Of a stretch of DNA of 64,000 nt, positions 52,595 through 61,660 are shown one piece after another. The notes under the pieces were generated by a model. The model was not told where the DNA came from and made no database searches. It saw only the letters and a list, made by a program, of their open reading frames with translations. Every line of letters begins with the position of its first letter. The stretch's first letter is position 1. The stretch is from contig NC_133773.1 in NCBI RefSeq assembly GCF_003597395.2, positions 141,995,672 through 142,059,671 on the forward strand. The letters run 5' to 3'. Position numbers and translations under genes: made by a program. Source of the stretch: Chelonoidis abingdonii. Its lineage: Eukaryota; Chordata; Testudines; Testudinidae.

Positions 52595-53005
52595 TCGCAA
52601 GGCAGAACATTTAAAACAGATACATGGAAATACTGGTTTTTCACATAGCAGATAATTGACCTGTGGAACTCACTGCCACAATATCTTATGGAGGCCAAGA
52701 CTTTAGCAGGGCTTAAAAATACAGGAGATATTTCTATGAATAATAAGAACATCTGCAGTTGCATAATAGAGGGTAAAAATACATAAGGGATATAAATCCT
52801 GCTTCAGGGCATAAGCCAACTGCTAACTCTTTGGCTTTAAAGAAGAAACTTATCTTACAGGAAGATTATTCCATAATCATGCATTATATGGCTTCTTGCC
52901 GCTTCCTGTGAAATGCTTGGTGCTGGCCGCTAGGGGAGATAAGATACTGGGCTAGATGGACTTGGGTCTGATCTGATCCGGCTATTCCTGTGTTTCTAGA
53001 TTCTG
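52595..53005 (+). mobile_element. CR1 LINE 3' fragment
   Basis: CCTGTGGAACTCACTGCCAC begins the end of the ORF region, and GGGCTAGATGGACTTGGGTC to GGCTATTCCTGTG is the 3' end on the plus strand. Confidence 0.85.
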
Positions 53006-53119
53006 GAGCAGTAGGAAGTAGGAGCATCAGAATTCAGGATTTCAAAGGAATCTGCTTTTCTCCTTATGATAAACTCAGAGGGACTTTCCACACTGGTAAG
53101 TCTTATATCTTACTATAAT

Positions 53120-53345
53120 AATTTTTATACCTTCAATGCAAGGCTCTCGAAGCACTTTACATGCATTAGTGAATCAAGCCTCACAACATCTTTTCAAGGT
53201 AGGGAAATGTTTTATCCCCATTTTACAGATGGGCAAACTGAGGCACACAAAGGTTACATGTCTTCTCCAGTTTCTCACACAAAGTCTGTAGTAGGCCTCA
53301 CATCTCCTGATTCCCAGACCTGTGCTCTAACCACTAAGTAAGCCA
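53120..53345 (-). repeat. MIR-like SINE
   Basis: AAGCACTTTACATGCATTAG, CCCCATTTTACAGATGGGCA, AACTGAGGCACACAAAGG and TGTGCTCTAACCACTAAG give nearly the full inverted MIR, without an insert. Confidence 0.8.
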
Positions 53346-53529
53346 TGTGTCCAGGTATCCTGTTCAACTGTATCTAATTAGATACGTGTGAAACTAAGAA
53401 CACTTTCAATAATTTTGGAGGGGAAATCGTCCCTTCTATATAACCCATATGTTCCCCCCTCCACTTCCCTTCCCCTTTTATACCACGCTGTGGTGCAATA
53501 TCCTGTGTTCTTGATTTAATCATGAGTGA

Positions 53530-53650
53530 TTTATGGCACTGTAGCAGTCCCTGGGGGCTCTGCTCATGGCCCAGGACCCCAGTGTGCTAGGCAGTGTACA
53601 ATCCCAGAATGAAAAGCCTGTTCCTACCTCACCCCCAAAGACCTTACTCA
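53530..53650 (+). repeat. Dispersed repeat of the 4438 family
   Basis: GCACTGTAGCAGTCCCTGGG, CATGGCCCAGGACCCCAGTG and TGCTAGGCAGTGTACAAT. Confidence 0.65.
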
Positions 53651-53753
53651 GATGGTTTGCTCCTAGGGGCAGGAAACGGCCACCTACATATATGGTGCTG
53701 GATAATTAAAAATGGAATCAGATGACGCCACCCTCGTAGTTCAAGAACGCGAG

Positions 53754-54733
53754 GGGTACGTCTACACTTTGAGCTGGGGGTGTGATGAGGTGACCTGGGC
53801 TAGCGCTGATTGGGCTAGTGTGCTAAATATAGAGATATAGCTGCAGCGGTACAAACAGCAGGAGGCGCTAACTGTCCCCAATATGTGCCTAGCATCTTGG
53901 ATGGGTATGGACGTGGGGCAGCTAGCTGCTCACGCTGCCAGGGCTGTGGCCTCTTTTTAGCACATCAGCTTGCTCAGAGCTAGCACATCTCCCAGCTGGA
54001 AGGTCAGTGCTACATTACTGACCTGTTTCGCACCTCTTATCCTGGGGTGGAGAACACAAACACGTCTGCTTTCCAGCTAGGCCAAGGAGGTTTTATTTGT
54101 GATTTTATAGACTCCATCCTAACACTGCAGCTGACCCGGAGGCCATAGCAAACCCGATCCGGTATATATGAGTCCAACCCAATTTGCCTCTCACTCACAC
54201 CACTGTGCTTCCTGGGCATTTACACCAGTCTCAGAGAGGCCCAGGGCACCTGTCGGCTAGCTCAGCCCATTGTTTTCCTCACTGCTTTGATAAGCCGCAA
54301 GTAAAGCCCCTGCTCCACACAACATTGCTCTGGCATAACTCCAGGTGTGATTTAATCTGGATTCAAGTCCGTCAGTGAAATAAGTGTCCCCACAGCCTAT
54401 TTCAGTTTAAGCCAGGTTTACGTCTGTACAGCTAAAGGGCTTGTCTGCACACCAAAGTTACAGCCCTGTAACGCTCACTAGCCTGGATACAGTTATTCTG
54501 GTATAAATAAGTTTATATGGGTACAGCTAGTCCCATATGGAAGGGGAATGTGCTTGAAGGCATCTTTATCCAGGCGTAACTGCTGGTCAGCTATAACTAC
54601 GCTGGTAAAGATCACACCCTTAGCCAAATTAGTGATAAGCCTGTGTGTGGATCAGGCCTTTGTCAATGCAGACCAGGTTTAAGCTAACCCAAAATCAGTG
54701 TCTACAGAGGAGTTTTCACTGGTTTTACTAAGA
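53754..54733. mobile_element. Decayed DNA-transposon remnants with TCTACACTT end
   Basis: GGGGTACGTCTACACTTTGA at 53754 is a TCTACAC end. AGGTTTACGTCTGTACAGC and GCTTGTCTGCACACCAAAG near 54412-54455 are other possible ends. Boundaries are uncertain. Confidence 0.45.
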
Positions 54734-55428
54734 GCTGGTCTACACATAGATTTTGTACGGCTATCGCTATTTGTCAGGGGTGTGATTTTTACCAATACAG
54801 TTCAAGCAGTACAACCCCTCAGCCTGGTCTATATGACAATGTTTTGCTAGGGTAGCTCTGTCAGCAAGGAGCATGGACAGACCAACCCACCTAGCCAACA
54901 CAGGGCAAAAACCCCAGCGTAGATGTAGCTATGCCAGTGCTGTCAAACTTTTGTACTGGTGACCCCTTTCGCATAGCAAGCTCTGAGTGTGACCCCCTTT
55001 ATAAATTAAAAACACTTTTTTATATATTTAACATCATTATAAATGCTGGAGGCAAAGCAGAATTTGGGGTGGAGGTTGACAGCTTGCAACTCCCCATGTA
55101 AAAACCTTGTGACCCCCTGAGGGGTCCCGACCCCCAGTTTAAGAACCCCTGAGCTATGCAGTCAGAATATGCTGCTGTTGGCAAGCCGAAGGTTGGTCAG
55201 GGAGCTGGTGCCGGCTTACTGTGCATCTCCACTAGGGAACTCCTCCAGCATAGCTGTGTGAGCCAAGGCTCTGTATGGTAGTCAACCCCTTAGCCTCGAT
55301 GCAATTATACTGGTTCATTCTGTTCTAGTTCATTCCCCTTCCATGCTAGGGGGCACCTAGGTTTGTGTAGTTAAAGTGATACAAGCCTGGAATTAAACTC
55401 CTGCAATTTCTGAGTGTAGACAAGGCCC
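54734..55428 (+). mobile_element. DNA transposon with TCTACAC ends, interrupted by a hAT element
   Basis: Left end GCTGGTCTACACATAG; inverted right end GGGCCTTGTCTACACTCAG. Internal GGGGTGTGATTTTTACC and GGTAGCTCTGTCAGCAAGG resemble blocks of other copies. Confidence 0.6.
54935..55151 (+). mobile_element. Non-autonomous hAT element, 217 bp, with perfect 8-bp duplication
   Basis: Starts CAGTGCTGTCAAAC and ends GTTTAAGAACCCCTG. AGCTATGC flanks it at 54927-54934 and 55152-55159. It is nested in the element at 54734-55428. Confidence 0.88.
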
Positions 55429-55519
55429 AGGAAGGGTAGCAAGAACTATTTACCAGGGTCTAAACAGCCAGGGAGTGGTGGAGGGCAGTACCTGGAGTAA
55501 CAGGCTGAACTCAATAATA

Positions 55520-55675
55520 ATACTTAACCTTTTACAAAGGGGGGTGTCAGTATCATTAACCCAGTTTTATACACAGGGAAACTGAGGCACAGAGAAGGGC
55601 AGTGACTTGGACAAAGTCAGCCAGTCTCAGAGCTGGGAGTAGAACCTAGGTCTCCCAAGTCCCCAGCCAGTGTGC
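55520..55675 (-). repeat. MIR-like SINE
   Basis: CAGGGAAACTGAGGCACAGA, GAAGGGCAGTGACTTGGACA and AGAACCTAGGTCTCCCAAGT, inverted MIR without an insert. Confidence 0.75.
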
Positions 55676-56794
55676 AAAGGGAAGATGTAGGTTGAATATT
55701 AGGAGAAGCTTCCCAGGATTGGAACAGTCACTCCTAGAAACCCGGGGAGCCCCATTGCTCAGGACAGCGAAGTCCACACTGGTCATAGTCCTGCAGAATG
55801 TGCCGCAGGGGACACTCTGGGACTAGAGAGGTGGAATTATGTCATTTCTAGGGTCTTGCAACCCACCGCCGCCTCCTGTAGGGGTCAGTAGAAAGGTTTA
55901 AATGCCTCACCCCCACCCCAGGGCACCTTGCTGATGTTTATAGGTGGGGAAGGGGGGTTGGTTTCCTAATCTTTCCCAAAATCAGTCGGCACCCTGAAGC
56001 ACGAGATTGGCTTATGGCTGTTTTACTCCATCACTATTACAGCAACCAACCTCACAATCTTCCAGCCCACGTCGCTTTCAGGGTCTGGCACTGATCTGTG
56101 CTGCAGGGCCCCCACCCCCACTGGGCTGTGCAGCCTATAAACACCTCTTCAAGCAGAGCTTTAAGAATTCCTCCAGCACGCCACACAAGTGCCCCTAATT
56201 ACCTGGCAAATAGCGATCCTCCCTGGGGCACTTAGGGTGGGTAAATGGTCTGTGCCTTGGGATGGAGGAGGGGATGGTAGTTCGCAACTGGCACTGCCAT
56301 GGACAAATGCCCCTCTGCCACCCCCTGCCCGAGACCCAGAGCGCAACAGGGGCAGGACCCCCAGCCTCACACCCTGTCCAGGGCCATACAAGGACCTATC
56401 TAGGGACCCGGCTGGGCAGTGCATACTCACTGTCTGGGGCAGAGACTCCAGATCAGCTTTGCAGAGGGTTGGTTCGTTCTGAGGATGGCCACGTGGAAGA
56501 GGCCTTGCTTTGACTCCAGTGGTACAACTCCCGCAGCACAAACTCCCTGGCCTGGGGGCACCTGTCCCACTAGTGTAAGGGAAGGGGAATAAACAGTACC
56601 ACTGTAGGACACCTGGGGGCACTCCAGGGGTTGTACTGGTAAAACAGTCACACACACACCCCTCCCACGAGTGACCCAGTGAGGACAGTCCAACAACCAT
56701 GTGTAGACTGGGACTATAGTGTATAGATTTTAGCCAAGCCGCGAGAACTGGAATGATTGTGAGTTCTGCAGCTTCTGGCTGGCAGGGTGCCCTA
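55676..56794. other. Intergenic, no gene
   Basis: A 257-codon minus-strand frame (56161-56934) crosses this region but starts inside the palindromic repeat and lacks domains, so it is not called. Nothing else is recognised. Confidence 0.45.
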
Positions 56795-57075
56795 GCATGA
56801 ATCACACTGGGCTGGGACTCAGCAGATCTAGGTGCCTGGCCCGGCGTGCTGAAGGTCTTTGGCCAGGTTGTTTTGCACCCCCCCTCCCCCACATCCTCAA
56901 AGGTATTTAGGCACCTAACCTTCACTGATTTCAATGGGAGTTAGAAGTCCAAATACCTTTGAGGATCTGGGCTGTCACTGCCCTGTGCCTCAGTTTCCCC
57001 ATTAGTAAAATGGGACCTCCTTGGTAGAGTGCTTTGAGATCGACAGATGGAAAGTGTGAAATAAGAGCCAGGGAT
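56795..57075 (+). repeat. MIR-like SINE split by a palindromic repeat
   Basis: GAATCACACTGGGCTGGGAC, TCAGCAGATCTAGGTGCC and CTTTGGCCAGGTTGTTTTGC form the 5' half. The palindrome lies at 56888-56971. CTGTGCCTCAGTTTCCCCAT, TAGAGTGCTTTGAGAT and GAAAGTG form the 3' half. Confidence 0.75.
56888..56971 (+). repeat. Palindromic repeat inside a MIR, best-preserved copy
   Basis: CACATCCTCAAAGGTATTTA and GGCACCTAACCTTCAC are answered across a TGATTTCAATGG centre by GGGAGTTAGAAGTCC and AAATACCTTTGAGGATCTG. Confidence 0.85.
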
Positions 57076-57129
57076 TATTAGAGCACTCAGAGCATGAGAA
57101 GGGTTGCAGAAGTGCATGGCAGATTAGTC

Positions 57130-57240
57130 CTTATTAACTATGTATGGTAGGGCCTGTCTCTTTGTTCTGTGTCTGTCCAGCGCCTAGCACCACGGCACTA
57201 CCACAATGCAAATAATACACAATCATATTCTGAAGTGATA
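57130..57240 (-). repeat. Dispersed repeat of the 4438 family
   Basis: CTGTCTCTTTGTTCTGTGTC, GTCCAGCGCCTAGCACCAC and GCAAATAATACAC. Confidence 0.65.
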
Positions 57241-57904
57241 GGGGAGATTTTAAATGACTCCTCACAGTTGCCAGCAGTGGCCAAGGCAAAGCCATGAGTT
57301 GCACTCACCCCCGCTTGAATCTGGGCTCAGCTCCCCGCACAGTCCCAACTCACAACGCTCCTTCTCTGTGCGAGAGGCTAGCACTGAGGTACTGTCTGGA
57401 TGGAATCGGAGCAGCCCCCTGTTGCAGACATGGAGGCCTAACGCTCCTGTATGTGCCTGTCCAGGCCCCTGGCACATCAGGGAGACAGATTCTACGTAAA
57501 TCAACTGGGGCCGTCTCCCCGGGGGGATTTTCAAGCCATTTTTCTCTGGCTTTGTTCATCAATAGCCCCTTCTTCCCTCCAAGGCTCTTGAGCTGTTAAC
57601 GAGGGCTGCCTGACAGTCATGGAGGATTGGCACAGACACGGCCCCCCAGGCTCAGAGGGTTCGATGCCCTAGCAAGGCTATGTGTTGAATGCCCCTGGCA
57701 GCCAGGCAAATGGGGGCACTCAGCACCCTCAGCTGAAGTGAAGCTGATGCAATTTCCATACCACTGTGCATACCCCCAGATCCCAGTAGCAGCCAGAAGC
57801 TGTCACCCGCCCCTCCCACTCACAAAGCACAGTCCCAGGCTATTCTATTCCCTGCTAGACACAAGGCCAGGGAGGCAATTGGACAACTTCTGCTGGGGCA
57901 GGAG
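57241..57904. other. Intergenic, no gene
   Basis: Unclassified DNA; small frames overlap in several phases. Confidence 0.4.
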
Positions 57905-58060
57905 ACAGGTTTCAGAGGGGTAGCTGTGTTAGTCTGTACCAGCAAAAACGACTAGGAGTCCTTGTGGCACCTTAGAGAAGTGGGTTCTACCCCACGAAAG
58001 CTCATGCCCAAATAAATGTGTTAGTCTCGAAGGTGCCACAAGGACGCCTCGTTGTTTTGG
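57905..58060 (+). repeat. AGGAGTCCTTGTGGCACCTT repeat, copy with both arms
   Basis: TTTCAGAGGGGTAGCTGTGT, TAGTCTGTACCAGCAAAAAC and AGGAGTCCTTGTGGCACCTT are followed by CACGAAAGCTCATGCCC and, inverted, GTGTTAGTCTCGAAGGTGCC and ACAAGGACGCC. The two arms are inverted relative to each other. Confidence 0.7.
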
Positions 58061-58459
58061 GGGCAGGAGAGAAGCTCCCAGGCTCATCTTTTGAAGGTGC
58101 TGTGCAGGGCTCCTTTGAGGCTGAGGACAAAGAGGGCAGACGTGGTGGGATCACTTTGTGAAAAGTGTTCACCCAGGGGGACCAGGAGGATTTTGTCTTT
58201 TGTCATTTTTCTGGGCGCGTAAATTCAGAGCTGAGTTAGACACTAAAAATCACGGAGTCAGAAAAGACACTGGATTTAGGGGTCATTACAACCACTGGCA
58301 ACCCACTAACCCCACTGTGTGCCGCGACTGCAAAGGTGGTGACTGCCTGCTCCACCGTGAATGGTCTCTTGCAACACGTGTTAACTCCTTATGCTAAAGA
58401 ATCTGTTTCACCTTGTATTTAGCTGGCCCTCGCTGGTTGCCTTTCCCAGAGCGGAGGAA

Positions 58460-58580
58460 TTGCTCTGTGGGGCTTGAAAGCTTGTCTCTCTCATCAGCAA
58501 AAGTTGGTCCAATAAAAGATATTCCCTTATCCACCCTGTCTGTCTAATACCCCGGGACTGACGTGGCTTAGGGGCTTATA
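58460..58580 (+). repeat. Dispersed repeat shared with 11090-11245
   Basis: GAAAGCTTGTCTCTCTCATC, AAAAGTTGGTCCAATAAAAG and CACCCTGTCTGTCTAATACC. Confidence 0.55.
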
Positions 58581-60289
58581 CCGCTCGCTCAAAGGCTTTT
58601 GCAGAGAGGGCTCAAAACTGGGAACTCAAGTGTGGACCTGGAGCCTCATCAGGTGAAGCAGAGGGACAAGTTCAGTCTTTGTGGCTAGAGCATTGGCTTG
58701 GCAGAAAGGCCACTGAGGAGACAGGGGGTGTGGTCCGTGCTACACCAGGAAGCTAAATTCTATGCTGTTCATTTGAATGGCACATCCACTGATTGCAACC
58801 TCTCCCTCCTTCCTCGTGGGAGCCCACACAACCCTCCTCTGCACCTGGGCCACTGACATTCACCCACAGCAGGGCCTCCCTTCATCCAGATCTCCCCCTT
58901 TCCTGCACTGGGGGAGAGTCAGCCACCTCCCCACACCCTGGCCCTTAGATACACAGAAAACCCTCTGTGAGCCCAGGGATCCCTTTTCAGGGAGTGGGTG
59001 AGGCCAGGGGCAGGAGCATATCATGCATGGGGTGAGGGGGTGGGGGAAAGGCTGGAAGGGGGCACATGCATGGGATGGGGTAGAGCCAGGAGGTAAAGGG
59101 CACATCATGCCTCCTCCCCTGCCCCACTGATCAAAGGATCTGAGGGACTCAGAAACTTAGCATGGAGCTCTCCTTCCCTGACTCCCTCCTGCCAGGACCC
59201 AGCCTGTGACTGGCCCGCCTAGGAGCTGTGATCCCTGTAATGAGCACCTAAGAGTTAGCCATAGGCCTCAGGTCACTCCCTGGAGCTGAACAGCCACACA
59301 TTTGGGAAGGACAAGGTGGGGGATGGAATCAGATCCAGGACCTGGTTTCGAACTCACAGCTTTCTCCTCTTTCAACAACAGGCTCAATCAAATCCCCAGG
59401 TCAGAATCTGGGGGAGAGGGGAAGATTGTGGGTACAGCTCCGAAGGGCACTGCTCGGGGCAGCCCCCAGTGCTGCCAGCGTGTCAGGGTGATGCTGCACA
59501 CAGGAATCCTTGTTTCTCTGTGCCAGGCAGCCAGAAAGCCATAAGGTTGGCATGAACAAACCGAAGTCTGGGGAAGGAGGCTGCGGGGCAGCAAGAGTAT
59601 ATGCACCAGCTACGGACAAGGGATGGAGGGAGAGGACATGTGGGTGCAGGAGGGCAGGTGCTGAGGGCAAGCCAAGGGGTATAATGAGGAAGAGTGGGGT
59701 GGATCTGAGAGAAGAGGAAATGAAGGCTCCTAACATCAACTGCAGCCCGTTGTAGGGCCAGACCCCCGGGCCAGCCTCCCTCAGACATTCAGGTGAGTGC
59801 ACTGAAGGTGTGGCCGGGGGGAAGGCAGGGAAGAAAGCTAACCCCAGTTCTGCTCATGAGGAGGGGAGAAAACTGATGGGCTTGGGGTGTGGGGGGAGGA
59901 CAGAAAGGGAAGGAAGGAGCAGAACTGGAGGTGGAAGGATCCCACAATGGCCACATCTCCATGGAAACCTCAGACACTTAGGAAATGACACACCCACTTC
60001 AGAGAGCCCTGGCTGGAGTGAGTCCATGGGGCCCGACATGTCTCATTAGTGGGTTATGGCTTTTTGGCTGCTTGGAGCTGTGGAGAAAGGCTGAATTAGT
60101 GGGCCAAAGTGCTTGTCATATTACAGCACAGGGCAGGGTAGGGGACCACCCAGATGGCAGGATCATTTTACTGACAAGAGTTCCTGTTATCCTTGATACG
60201 GACTTCATTTTCCAAGGGTGTTGCAGAAAGAAGGCCTGGTTGGTGCAGCCTTTGCTTTCATTTTTCTCCCAATCATGTATTTGGTGATG
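58581..60289. other. Intergenic, mostly single-copy-like, no gene
   Basis: No repeat family is recognised and none of the overlapping frames of 60-133 codons shows a domain or splice context. Confidence 0.4.
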
Positions 60290-60440
60290 CTACAATTGCT
60301 TTTTATTACCGGGGAACTGAGGCACAGAGCGGTGATGTTACTCACCCAAGGTCACAGAGTGGGCCAGCAGCAAAATAGGGGGTAGAGCCCAGGAGTCCTG
60401 GCTTGCATGCCCCAGCACTAGCCGACCAATGTACCCTCCC
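60290..60440 (-). repeat. MIR-like SINE
   Basis: GGAACTGAGGCACAGAGCGG, CTCACCCAAGGTCACAGAGT and CCCAGGAGTCCTGGCTTGC, inverted MIR without an insert. Confidence 0.7.
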
Positions 60441-60725
60441 TTGAATGAGGCTCTGTCAAAAGTTTTTTCAGACCATCCAAACTCCTTGAACCTGAAAACA
60501 CTGGGTTGGCACAGGGTCCTCTGAGTGCTTGGAAGCTTATGGAAAAACCCTGTAGAATGTTAGAGAAAATGATATATTTTCTGTAGTGGGTTTTGGTACC
60601 ACTGTATACAATGGAATAGAAAATTATATTTCTCCTATAGAATTTTGCAGGATATTTAAAAAAAAAACCACCCTAAAACTTATAGAAAATCTGTTTTCTC
60701 TTAAATGCTGTTTTGTTTAAAAAAA

Positions 60726-60893
60726 GAATTAGATCAGTTCCTGGAGGATAAGTCCATAAATGGCTGTCAGCTAGGATGAGCAGGGATGGTGTCCCCAGCC
60801 TCTGTGTGCCAGAAGCTTGAAATGAGCGACAGGGGATGGATCTCTTGATGATTCCCTGTTCTGTTCATTCCCTCTGGGGCACCTGGCATCGGA
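60726..60893 (+). mobile_element. CR1 LINE 3' fragment
   Basis: GGAGGATAAGTCCATAAATG, GGCTGTCAGCTAGGATGAGC, GGGATGGTGTCCCCAGCCTC and GGGATGGATCTCTTGATGAT are CR1 3' sequence on the plus strand. The copy stops abruptly near 60893 without its usual end. Confidence 0.8.
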
Positions 60894-61571
60894 AGACAGT
60901 GTTGAAATGGGTTCCTGTCTGCAAAATTCGACTGATCCAGTAATGGAATGGATCTGTTCCCTTGACTCGGGAAAAACTCAAAAAGGCTATACTGTACCAT
61001 TAACCCTGGCAGATACAGGTTGCCTCCTTCGGTGCCACCCGAGCTTTAGGTGTCAGCCAGCCGATTCGCCTCCCTGCACCCAGCTCTGAAGCTCTTCCTC
61101 CCACATCCCTTGAACCCCTAATACTGGCCCATCCCAAAAGCCCTCATCCCCTTTCCTGCACCCCAATCCCTCTGCCCCGCCCAGTGGAATAGTGAGTATG
61201 AGGGGGCGTGAGAGCGAGCCACCGAGGATAGAGGGATTCGGTAGTGAACAGGTTGCGCGGTGTGGGCCTCGGCAGGGGTATGACAGGGTTGGCCCTTGGG
61301 AAGGGGCCTGTGGCTTAGGGTGTTCTTGGTTTTGTGTGCGATACGGTAGAAAGTTGGCAACCCCTAAACTTGGTGCCGTGATGATGGTTCAAAGATAATT
61401 AGCCACTCTGTCCGCATTAAAAATCAGGAACTGTGGCATCCTAATACCCCTTGAGGTGCATTCTGTGGGCTCTTAATCCTGGAATCCTGTTGAAACCAAC
61501 TTCATTTCTGTGCATGCCTCTCGTCGCGCGCTCTCGCGGTCTGCAGGCTGAAGAACAGAACGTCGTCTCTG
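60894..61571. other. Unclassified right-end sequence, part 1
   Basis: 61140-61380 resembles a GC-rich dispersed repeat ending AGTTGGCAACCCCTAAA (61352-61368), a 17-base string repeated at 62122-62138. No gene is recognised. Confidence 0.35.
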
Positions 61572-61660
61572 AACATAAGAAACGGCATAGTTGGTCAGAC
61601 CAAAGTGTCCATCCTAGCCCAGTCTGCTCTTGTCTGAGTATTGCCACGTGTATTTCGCAG
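61572..61660 (-). mobile_element. Degenerate CR1 3' end
   Basis: GAACATAAGAAACGGCATAG, TTGGTCAGACCAAAGTGTCC and ATCCTAGCCCAGTCTGCTC follow the inverted CR1 3' end but with several single-base insertions. Confidence 0.65.

Noticed and set aside
56161..56934. 257-codon open frame on the minus strand
   Set aside because: It starts inside the palindromic repeat and crosses a MIR; Pro/Ser/Cys-rich without a domain. GC-rich DNA gives such frames by chance.
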